A stretch of DNA of 64,000 nucleotides from Megalonaias nervosa (taxonomy: Eukaryota > Mollusca > Bivalvia > Unionida > Unionidae): the NCBI GenBank assembly GCA_016617855.1, contig JAECUM010092832.1:186001-250000 (forward strand), in the 5' to 3' direction. This document shows, one piece after another, positions 40,101 through 52,100 of the stretch. The number at the start of each line of letters is the position of its first letter. Positions within the stretch are counted from its first letter, which is position 1. The notes under the pieces were generated by a model. It had not been told where the DNA came from. It did no database searches and saw only the letters and a program-made list of their open reading frames with translations. A program made the translations under genes and the position numbers.

Positions 40101-43100
40101 AAGAAATTTAAATCTATGAAATTTTTATTTGTGAAGCATATACCTATTCAGCATGAAGTCCTCCAGGCTTTGTCCAGCATTGTGAAAAATAAATGTTATG
40201 ACAAATATTCCAACCCATTGTTTGTAAACTAAAGTAGCCAGCAGGGTCTGGTTCTTCAGGGGATAAGTTTAGTACAGATGTAGTTTGCATACTGGATCTT
40301 CTCATTCTTCTAATGGCAAAACTAGCAAAGTGGTTGCTATGATGTCACAGCAAGAAACAGAATCTGTTCAGTGTTTGGAAGAATCGGAGTGTGAGATGGT
40401 TTTCAAAAAACTTAATGATCCTTTTAACAAAGCTGTATTGCTTGTTTTTGAAGCGTGCCATTCATTTGTTTGATGCAGCAAATATTATCTTACAGCAAGA
40501 AGAACCATGCATTCATATTATACACAAGATTCTGTCAGACCAGCTTTCAGATTAGTTAATGAGGTTTATTAAGCTAGAAATCATTACAGCAGCTAGGCTT
40601 TTGACTGAGTTAGACTTTCATGACAAAGCAAAGCAGAAAGATAATGAAGACTTAGTTATTGGTGCAGAAGCACGAGAATTCCTTGAACAGAATTCTACTC
40701 TTGCAGTGAAAGTTTACTTTGATAATGTTGGAGATTATTATGTTAAAGCCTGTGATTACATGCCTCAGAAATTTCCATGTGGAGATGAAGTGATCTTCAG
40801 TTGCTGATGTAATTGATGAACAGTCAAAAAACTTTAAATGAGTCAGATTCTTTGTGAGAAAGCCCTTCATGTTGCTATCCTTGTCTACCTTGGATCATCT
40901 GGAAGGAGAATTGCTAAAGTATCAAGTTGGCATTCTGCCTGACAACATACTTCATACAGACAGTTGATGTGCAATTGCACCTTATTTCCCAGCTAAAAGA
41001 CCCAACCACTGCAAGAAATAAATTTCCTCATCTTTCACAGGTTATGAAAGGAACATTGGTTTCTTACAATTCTAATGATGACTGTGAGAGATTGTTCAGT
41101 ACTGTCAACAAAAGTAAAACTGAATTTAGATCCAGGCTCAGCAACCCAGAATTTTTTGTTCTACTGGTGGGTACAAAACATTCTTGGTAGCAAGCTTGTA
41201 ATTAATGTTTTGAATTGTAACAGGACAATCTGTTGCTTTCTAAAGATAAAAGTGCTTCATATAAACACTTTAAACAGTAAATGTTAAATAAATTGTTTGT
41301 ATACATATGATTATTGAATTTATTGCATGTTATATGTAGATTACTCCTCTTGTGCTCGGATTATTCCTTTGTCCCCTTGGATTGCGCTTTTTCCTCTCAG
41401 GGGGTTAGCATTGATGCACATGACATCCCTTTACCATAACAGGACCTTCTTTGGAAAATAGACACTTCATTAAAACAGTCCATATACTTGAATGACCACT
41501 TTAAGCAGTAAGAAACCACTGTTTTGGTTAGGGCTGTTCCATTTAAACATACATGGTACCCAGGAAAGGAAGTTTTTTTGAAAATATATGGCAGGGTATT
41601 TTGATTTCACTGAGTTCACATTCAAATGATAAGAAAATTCTAAATTGCATCTATGGGTGAGTACCCCACATTAAAGTGCCTTCCCTGGGTCCCCAGTATG
41701 TTTTACTGGAACAGCCCTCAGGAAACACTTGGCTGCTGACCATGAAAAGCTGGTGCCCGTTTACTTTTGTTGAAGAAGTTTAATGAAGAAATAGTACTGG
41801 CCATTGAAACTTGGCGATTGCTCAATCTGAGTAACTATTGTGGCAGGTTTGACTGCATATATACAATTGCATGTGATGTTCACATCAAGTTAAATTTTTA
41901 AATGAAATTACACAGCATCATTTATATATTTACTTAAATATGTTCTTTTCATTTCAGCATTGTACCAGTCACTGTTCATGCTGCATTTGACAAGGTATAC
42001 ATAACTTCTTTTCCAAATTTTCTTGAGCTACATTTTTATACTGCAGTTAACGAAAAAGAGCTGGTAGGAGAGACACTTTTTATTGTTCAGGCTACAATTT
42101 TAACCACAGTGCAGTTAAATGTTCTTCTTATTACCCTCTTGGTACCATTTATTTATAAATTTATTACAAACAGGCGTAACTAAAAGTGGGAATCCATTCA
42201 TTGATTATGTATTGGAACTTAAAATGGTAGTTTGCTAAATATAGAAATTCATTAAATCTGATTATGTTATAAGAGGGTTCCACTCTGTTTCAACGAACCT
42301 TATTGATTATGCTTTAGTAGTGTTCATTTAGTTCTTACTGTGTTGAATCACGATCAAGATGACTTCTCATACACAAATCGTATATGTACATGTGATATCT
42401 CCCTAATCAGCAGAGAGAATCCCTGATTCAGATTATAATATTTGGCAACAAAATGGAAGAAACTGTAAATTTCCCTGAATCTAATCAAAGAACTTCCTAT
42501 TTATTGAGAAAGCATTTAAGAAAATCTCCGAGAAATATAGATAAATAAAATTTACTCAGAAGGCTGTTTCTAAAGTATGATTTAACAAAGTATGTGACAG
42601 AAAATTGCTCACAAATCAGAAAAAATCTTTACAATATTAGCGTTCTCCTCAGTAATTTGTAGAGCCTAAACAATTTAATGGAAAATGCAGTTGTATGTAG
42701 TTAATTGGCAAAAAGAGAAAAAAGAAGAAAACTCGCCCACACAAAAAACATAAGAGGTAAGGAGATTAATATGAGTACAGGCAGAAAAAAGGTAACTTGA
42801 ATTTTCATTTTATTTCAGGCTGCATCTATGTTCCACATGAAAATTACACATATCAAGATTGATCCCAAAACAATGATGGTAGATGTCAAGGCTATGAGGA
42901 GGGCTATCAACAAAAATACGTGTCTTGTATGTGTCTTCCAGGAAGGTTTTCAGTTTTTATTCCCATACAAAATATAGTTATGTGTATGACACCAATGATA
43001 AGCTTTGAGAGTCTAATTAAATCTTTCAAGTGCAATTCATTGGGATTTTCCCAGAAATATACAGACCATGTTGGCAATAAAGCTTATTTGATTTAACAAT

Positions 43101-46100
43101 CAGTATAATTGAATCTTTTCTTTAATGGTTCATTTCTCTAAAGAGGTTTTTTTTTTAAATTTAAAGCAGTTTTAGTTTTATGTTTGTATTGGAAGTCATT
43201 AAAATGGTAATACAAATTTGAGTTTTTTTTCTCAATATTATTAAAAAGATAACTATAGCTTAACACATCTTTGAAATTGTCATAATTTTGATATCAGATT
43301 TTGTAAATTTAAGGCATAGTGGCAAACAACCTGTCTGGCATTTCATGACTGTATTTAGTGTAGTATTGTTTTGTGTTGGTAATGACATCATCATGATTCC
43401 TTATAACTTGTACATATGTTAACTCCTGTAAATAGTATTTTAAGAGTTAGCACTCAGTTTTGAAATAATACCAGATAATTTGGTTATCAAGGAGTTTTTT
43501 ATAAGAAACAAATTACGTTAACAATATTGTTCATGTTTTGCTTTGTTGAGAGGATAATAGAGAACAGTCTATGATAAAAACATTGCTGAAAAATTTAAAT
43601 AAAAAGCTGCAGTGAGAAAGTGATGTGATGTATCTCATTTCCAAATAACAAGGCCTTTGACAAAAATTGTGCTTTAATATGTGAAATAATGTTGACATAA
43701 ATGGAAGTCGTCCATGTTCTGAAAACTCCTCCTTCATGCATGGCTCTTGTCCAGAATGCATTGTGCAGAAAGAGGTTCAGCGCTTCAGTTGTGAAAAGGT
43801 TTTTGACAGACAAATGGTGCTCTGCTATGAAAGTATATGTGGGGAAACGGCAAGTTTTTGATGTGTGGTAACTTTTATGGAGGAGGTGACATTGGTTACA
43901 ACAAAGACCTTTCCAATTTGTTGACCATTTTCCAGATCATCTTTGCTTACCTTGTTCCAAAATTTGAACCTTTCTTGGGTCTTAATATAGACCCAGCTCA
44001 TCTAGGTTCAAGCCTCTGTCTACCATCCTGTTAAAACAGCAATCATAACAAAACCTGTTTCCTGATGGCCTTAGTTTCTGCTTCCATGGTGAGTGAGCTG
44101 CATGCCCTATCTGTGAATCCAAACTTTCTAAGTTTCATTCTGATGATTCAGTTGTTCGAATGACACAGCCTTGCTTCATTGCAATGTACAGGCTGCCATT
44201 GAAAAACAACCAAAAAAGAACAATTCAGCCCCTGTCCTTCATCAGATCCTCTAGAGAGGTGAAGTTGCAGGACCCAGTATATGCTCTCAGATACTACCTG
44301 AAACACAGAGAAAACATCTGGACCAGACACCACAGCTTTTTAACACCACTTAAGGCAGGAAAGCAAGCTCATGAACTGCAATCAGTTTTCATACACATGG
44401 TCTTTGAAAACAATGTCTTGAATAAAGACATAGTGGGCCAATGGACCGGCATACCTACATTTCAGTTTCCACTTGCATGACATGGCCTTACTGCCCAGGC
44501 AAATACCTGGTGCTGCAAATGACAGCAGAACCACATTGCCAGGTATGACCAGTAAACTTTTACTGGATTTACCCAGGAAACTTTCAGTTGTAAACAAATG
44601 CTGGATGCATGGGTTCACAAGGTCCTTCCTCTCATAATCACATAATTTCAGTTGGGCTAACTTCTGTTTTAGTAGAGCGTTCATTATGCTTCTACTTGGT
44701 GATCATGATAGAGGATGGATGTATAACATTTCCTGGATGTACAACATTTCCTCCTAGTACCTATTCTCCTAATGTTACTGTGATCGGGTAATTCATTTGA
44801 CAGGAAATATTGTGGTAAATTCTGTTTCTCCAAAAATATTTACCAGATCATATAACTATTAATCCATCCCACCCTTTCCCACAATGCAAACATGCTGAAT
44901 CATGAATCACTCAATTTTAAAATGGCAACATCCAGGTTACAAGTTTCCACCTAGCTGGATCATGGGAACTAATCTGAAACAGTTGCTTCCATTTGTGAAT
45001 ATGATATGTAGACAGAAAGACATTTTGCAGGTATGGGAGGGCTTGATTCCAGAGGTAGCAGAAGTTATTCCCAATGTTAATGAGATCGGGTAAATATTTT
45101 CAGAGAGACATAATTTATTTAAAAATTTCCTATTTTGTGAAATCCTTACCAGAAGTATTACTTTAAATATTTTTGTTTGGAACCAGTTTATGTGGATTTT
45201 GTGGTTGCTGCAGAGCATAAATAAAAGCACTATGAATAATAACCGTTCTTTGGAAACAACATGATGCCTTTCCTTTATCCTTGAATTTAAATACTGACAA
45301 AAAAAGGTGATTTTTTTGCAAAACCACTAAATTTGATCCCAAGAAAACAAATTCACAGGAGTTTTAAATACACTGCACAAGTTTTTAAATACTTAATCTG
45401 TTTATACCCCACCATCACATTGTTAGATAGTGTAACCTTTATCCCTATATCACAACTTTGTTTAGTGCTGCATCGGTGGGACATCCATGTGCCTTAAGTA
45501 CATTGCCAATTTTTTTTTATAGAATTTTTCTGCTTGTGAAAAAATTGACCCTGCAAAGGTATCAGAGTTGGGCAACCATGTACATATGTTAGATGATTTC
45601 TTTTGTATTTTCAGCTAGTCGGATCAGCCCCTCATTTCCCACATGGGATTATTGACCCTATGGAAGAAATAGGCAAGGTAAGATTAGCACTTTGGAACCT
45701 GCTTTGTTAGCAAAAAAGAATTCTATCCAGATTTCCATGTGGCTTATTTAAAAAAAAAAAAAAAAAAAAAAATAGAGGTGTTTGAAAAATACACCCTTCC
45801 CAGACTGGTTCCATTGTTAATACTGTATATATTGCTTGTCCAAAAATGTATAATTCTTAATTTGGCTTGTTGAAAAGTAAATAAAAATGACCAGTTGTTG
45901 ATACTGACCTAAAATCTAAAGCCACAGTCATGGTTAGTTTTTCTCGAGTTTCGCTGTAGATAAAAGTTGAAATGCTCATGTTCAACTTATAAAATTTCTG
46001 TTTACTTAGGAGCATCTTATATTTTCTCCAGCTTGGCCTTAAGTACAACATTCCTGTTCATACTGACTGCTGTTTAGGAGGGTTCCTGATTCCATTCATG

Positions 46101-49100
46101 GAAAAAGCAGGGTTCCCAATCGCCCCAGTTGACTTCAGGATCCCAGGGATTACTAGTATATCAGCAGACACCCACAAGGTATGAAATATGTCACTAGTAC
46201 CATTTTCACAGATTAAAACACATTGTTATATTATAAATTATGTTACTTGCTTATGCAGATGTTAAATTAAAAATGTTTGAGACCATATCAGATAGAAGTA
46301 TTGACCTTGTGTCTGGCAAATAAATATCAGAATAATTATATTTGATTATCTACTTTTGCAGAATCCCTAGCTAAGCAGTATTTTACTACAAACTGTGCAT
46401 CATTGTTACTTTTTATAACGCAGAGTATATTATGTTATGATCTTTCTGACCCATCTGTTTGTCCATATATTTTCCATTTCTTTTATGAACAGTTACTAGA
46501 GTTCTTCACCACCTAAAGCGGCACTGGGTGGCCGAGTGGTCTAAAGGTGTTCACCTTTATAGATCATTGACACATCTCCGCTCTGTCCTCGTGAGTTTTG
46601 AGTCTTGGCTTGACCAACATGGGTATGTGAGAAAGATTGCCAGTAGTTTCCTGTATTTTGGTGATTGTTCCCAGGGTCTTCCTCAGTTCTTCTTCTACCA
46701 GATATACTGGCCACAATGTATCTTGTGCTGAAAAATGTCATGAAACCCTACCCTCCAAATAAAAAATCTACAGTTACAAAACTTTGCATAAATATTATGT
46801 TTGTTATTATGCAAGAAAGGCTGCATAAACACAAGCACACTCCAATACATTGTAATATACACCTCATTTCTGAATTGTTTATTAATCTCTTGGGGGTATC
46901 TAGATGCCCTCTCTACACCTCATGCAGATGCAGAAACAGCACCAGAAAATACTATATGCATGAATGCAGTGGAATTGTTGATTAGTAGCATGGGTGCTAT
47001 CAAGATGCTTTCAGAATAGCACCACAACATACTGTATCCATGAATACAGTAGGATAATTGATTAGTGTTATGTTGAGATGCTCTCTCCACCCCCACCCAC
47101 CCCACAGTGATGCAGGATAGTGCCAGAATATGCTGTATCGATGAATGCAGTAGAATCACAGATTAGTCTTGTGGGTGGCGCTCAGATGCCCTCCACCCCA
47201 CCCTTACATAGATGCAGAAACAGTGCCAGCCAGATCTGTGTGTGCATTAGAAAGTACAGGCGATTCTAATTAAGCTTTGGAATCACATATGATCAGTATG
47301 TCTCAAAATCCTTTTTTTTACCAATATGTTAATGAGTAGAAATGGTATTCATATATTGTCACAAAGTGGATAAGCCTTGGACCCCACCAAAGATGTGTGA
47401 GGGCTTGCAATCATTTATTCCATCTGTGCATGACAATATTAAGAAAACAAGCAATTTGACCAATATGGTACGGACAGACAGTCGATACCAGTATGGATGG
47501 ATGATCGAAACTGCACTGACTATACTGCACCAGCCAGCTTGACTGCAAAGCATATATCATCTATGTACACTGTTATGACTACTGAGTAACTAGCACAGGC
47601 CAAATGAATGAGCTGTGTATGATTATAATGGCAAGGAGTCTGTTATCTCCGACCAGCAAGACATTAGTTGTGATATACCACATAGCTGTCTGGCCGTACC
47701 AATGATACCACATTAGCCAGCTGGATCACAAATCATAAACTGTCTTTGGTATGTTACGTATATGTTATTAAATTGCTTGTGTGTTAGTTTTAAGATTCTT
47801 TTTTATTTTATTTTTGTTTCATTACATGTTATTGTAATGATTATTTTCACAGGATTCAAAATTCTTTTTCATTAATTCCGTTTATCTAAGACGTAAAAGG
47901 TGTTACATTAGTAATATTTTTAGTTTATCTTGGTCCGCGGTAGTGTAAGCGCTACACGAAAACAATTGGCTATTGCCAAGGTCATTTTGTCTAGTCTGAA
48001 TAAACAATGTTTAATTTTTAAATTTATTTCAGAGTGAGAGTAGATAGGGGTTCTTGTTACGTGACAAATTACATTTTTCCTATTGCATTGTTCAAGTGTT
48101 AAGAGACCACGTGATCTATCTCGTGAGAATGGGATGATAATTTGGTTTGATTTAATACCCTTTCTAAGCGCTTGTCATTCAGTTGTATTTTTGAAACCTT
48201 GAAGGCTGGATAGGTTTTTATTGTTGAAACCAGATTGTTTTTGAAGTTCATTTGTTTTTGGAATTTAATAATTTATTCTCAAAAAAACCAAACGAGTGTA
48301 CTGTTTTATAAAATTCTGGGGGAAAGAAATTCAGTGGAAATTTATTCAGGAATTATTCAGAAACATCAACTGTGACTCAGTTGAGGAATTGTTGCTATTT
48401 TGTCCAACGACCACATCTGACGTCATCGCCTTCCATATTGGAATGTCATTGAGATTCGAACCTGGATTCTAATAAAACTATTTAGTGATAGGACTTGTAT
48501 TTTTCATTCTTAGGATTAAATTTTGGATTATATTCACAAACCGTAAGTCCTATTTCCAATTTTTATATTGTTTTGTAGGGAAATAAATTATTTTGTTAAA
48601 ATATACAAAGCTTGTTGACTTCACTCTTTGCTCTTGTTATTATTATACGAGCCTACACGTAACAGGTATATTGTTATATCTGCTGACCAATTAGTCCAGC
48701 CATGCAAATGAGACTTGTACATTTACATTGGTCACAACTCTGTTATATCCAACTGGTGAGGCCGGTTGACCAATAGACTGGACCAGCTATTACTTATGAA
48801 TACATCTCACCAAGCAAATTTGGCTACCCGGACAAGTATTCCATAATGCAATCACTACTGACAGCAGATCCAGTTGGCAAATGATGATGATACATCATCA
48901 TTTCCTGTTGATGATGGTGAAGAAATGGAAATACAGAAACATGCCAAAACATGTCCAACAGAAAAACCACTTACGATCATTGCTTCTTTTCTGCATGCTT
49001 CCTCCCATCTGGTTCTCCACTTCTATTAGGCAATCATATTCAGGAGGTGAGAAAGCAAAAGGCACAAGAGATGCCTTTTAACTTTCAGCAAAATCTCCTA

Positions 49101-52100
49101 TTTCTGCATCATCCTGTTAGGAACATATAAGAGAAGGACAATTGTTACTGGAGAATTCGCAGTGGCAGTTCTCAACAACAGCAGGTTTTTCTCCGCTTTT
49201 TTTTCCTCCAGGCAAAGTGAATTATAGGTGGTCATATGCCCCTATTTTCACAGGCAGGCAGGGAGGGGAAAGAGAGGAACAGTTTTTCTTTCCCCAGGCC
49301 TTGCATCAGTCACCAGTGACGCAGTCACACGTGCCTTCTGGCAACCCACCTGAGGTGCCAGACTATCTTTTAGTCAGTTTTGGACCAGCCATTCTTGCAA
49401 AATGATGGGTGATTCAGACCTTGTCAGAAGGTCTCCAGGTTTCGTTATCTGAACCCATCCACTTTCATTATCCTGCCTTCATGAAGAAAAAAAGTTATCC
49501 CAAGAAAATTCAGTTTTTACTGCTTGTAAAGGTTGGTGTAGATAGTATGAAAACTGCACTCACGGGGCTTCCACTCCAGAACATTTCAGTTGATGAAGTC
49601 CAGTAGCAGTCCAGGCTTGTTTCTGGGTGGTTCTGATTGAAAGGAATTTAGAACTTCAATCTTGGAGAGGATTGTAAAAGCTGAAGATCCTCCACTTTGA
49701 GAATTTACAGTAAGGTATTCTCTGTGTTGTAGCTCAATTCTAACATACCCAGACCATACTTGCTGACATTATTTGCAATGGAATCTGTTCTGAGGCTTGA
49801 CATGGCCAAACTGGTCAACATTTGAGTGAGAGACACATACATACTTTACGAAAATGCTAATTTTATCAGGCAGAGTTAGTGATCTACAGACAATATCTAT
49901 CGACCCGAACCACATGCAGTTCTGTTCTGATGGTTCAGTCGTTTTAATGACACAACCTGGTTCCTTCCTAATTACAGCTTGCTGTCACTAGTTGACCAAC
50001 ATTAAGTATTCATTACTTCTCCATGATCAGTCTGCCAAGAGAAGCAAAAATGCAGGACCTTACAAGCAGGAACATTATATCTGCATCAGCAGTGAAAGAC
50101 TTTATACTGCTGAAGGCAAGACATAAGGGAGTAATTAAATCAGTGTACTCTGAACTCTAACAGGATCAGGTACTCCAATGAAGATTTTAGCCTACAAAAT
50201 GTCTCAGTTCGGGACATAGCAGAGTCAGCTGACTGGCATACCCAATCTGTCTTCGCTAATTTCCATTTGCATGACATGGCCTACTCAGGAGAGAACAGAA
50301 TTGTATTGGGTTAGTGGTAGTTCTACAGACAGTGACCATTCATTCATGAAAGCACAACCTTTGATCCAGACATGAATTTGCCACTTCACTGAATTCACCA
50401 GGGAAACTTTTTTTATAGTGAGATAAAATAATCAAGTGTGGAATCCCAAAGGGATCTCCTGCACAAATGTATAAACAAATTTTCTCTTGTTGTTCAAACT
50501 GAACATTAGGAGAAGTTCATCCTTTCAATAAACAATCATGCTTCTGCTGAGTGACACAGGTAGTAGTAGGATACTCTGCATTTTCTCCTGTTCTTAACTA
50601 TTTTTAATGTAATGTGATCAGGTAATATATTTAATGGAAAAGACAACTTTTTTAGTAAATTATGTATCTTCGATAATGCTTACCTGATCACACTACAAAT
50701 AATATTTCCCACTCTTCCCCGCAATGCGAGAATCATTGAAGGTGTTGCTCAAATAAGAAACTGGTTTAAACCAGGTATTATGGTAGTCAGCTATTGGGTA
50801 GAAAACTAAGCTGATGTGTAGGGATGTGCTTCTCTTTGTCTACATAATAAATAAAAAGATGTTATTTCCATTTCTCCTTCGAATACGTTCCCCAATTACA
50901 TTATGTTAGAAATATTAGCCTGCAACCTGATGAATCCAGCCCTACTAAAAGACAAAAATTGTCTTGTTGTCTATTTTTAGATATACAAATGGCAGTAATT
51001 CTTGCCCATTACCTCCCATTGATACCACCAGATGTCGCCAGTTTTTAGCTTTGCTGTGTTTTGAGAAACGCGCAGTGCAATAACCTCTGACAATCCAGCT
51101 CATTTTTGTGTTCCTGTGGACCCATCCAACGTTCATTTTGCATTAATAATGCGGATTTAGCGATCTACTGCAGGTTGTATACTTTATTTTACAATTTCTG
51201 CTAGTGTTTTGAGAGATTTGTCACTGGTTGGGACTTCGTCTTGTAGGACCACCGTTCCACCATGCTGTCATTGACCTTACACAAAGTCATTACAGGTTAG
51301 CATACATTTGACTTTATTCGCTTCCTCCATCTGCTACAGAGCTCTTAATAGCAAATTCTGAAGTGCTGCTTGATAATTACAATACACGGTCAGATCGAGA
51401 GATGGATGCCTTTCAATAACAGGATATGGTTGCTGATATAATATGTGAGATCTTATGCTAAGGACATGTTCCTCAATGAGTTACTCAAGACTTGCTTTGG
51501 CATGCAAACAGCAGGTGGAGGCCCAGGCCCAGGCCCATCATCAACTGGAGTCTTGTCACCATATTCAAGATGGGGAAGGCAATGTCATTCCACCTCCCTG
51601 TCAGACAGGGCAAGTATGCCGTTAGTCTTGATCTGACAGATGTATACTTCCACATCCCTATCCACCCCATCTATTGCTAGTTTCCACATTTACCACCATA
51701 CCATTATCAACTCACCGTTTTTCCCTTCGGCCCTCATCAACCCTTGGGCTTTCACTCACACTAGGGACTCTGCCATCTCCCTGTTCTGGGCATCATCATC
51801 TACATCGACAGCAGCGTACCTGGGCAGCATCTTGAAGAAAAATGGTTAGTTCTATCCTACTCTATGGCGGAACTATCTCACTTCTCTGCTAGATCATCCA
51901 GGCATTTTGATGAAGTGTGAAGTTCAGACCTCCGTACATCCTAGAATTTCGTCTATTTGGACAGATTTCTTAACCAACCAGAATCTGGTGCATCCCCTTG
52001 TGTTCACGCTCCCAGAATCATCGAACTCATCTAGTCCATTTCCATCAAGACTTGGATCTCATCGAGGGAGTTCTTGCAACTCCTCTGCTATTATACGGCA

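Larger units (their letters stand above)
35002..41957 (+). other. SGPL1 intron 7 (7.0 kb)
   Basis: It contains a foldback block, a MITE, a TTA microsatellite, an intron-resident repeat at about 37520-38960 and a hAT-like transposase relic, all listed. The segments 35002-35740 and 41420-41957 show nothing I can name. Confidence 0.7.

Noticed and set aside
39065..41190. A host zinc-finger or hAT-derived domesticated gene
   Set aside because: Frameshifts and stops separate the conserved blocks and no intron structure restores the frame, so it is a dead transposase.
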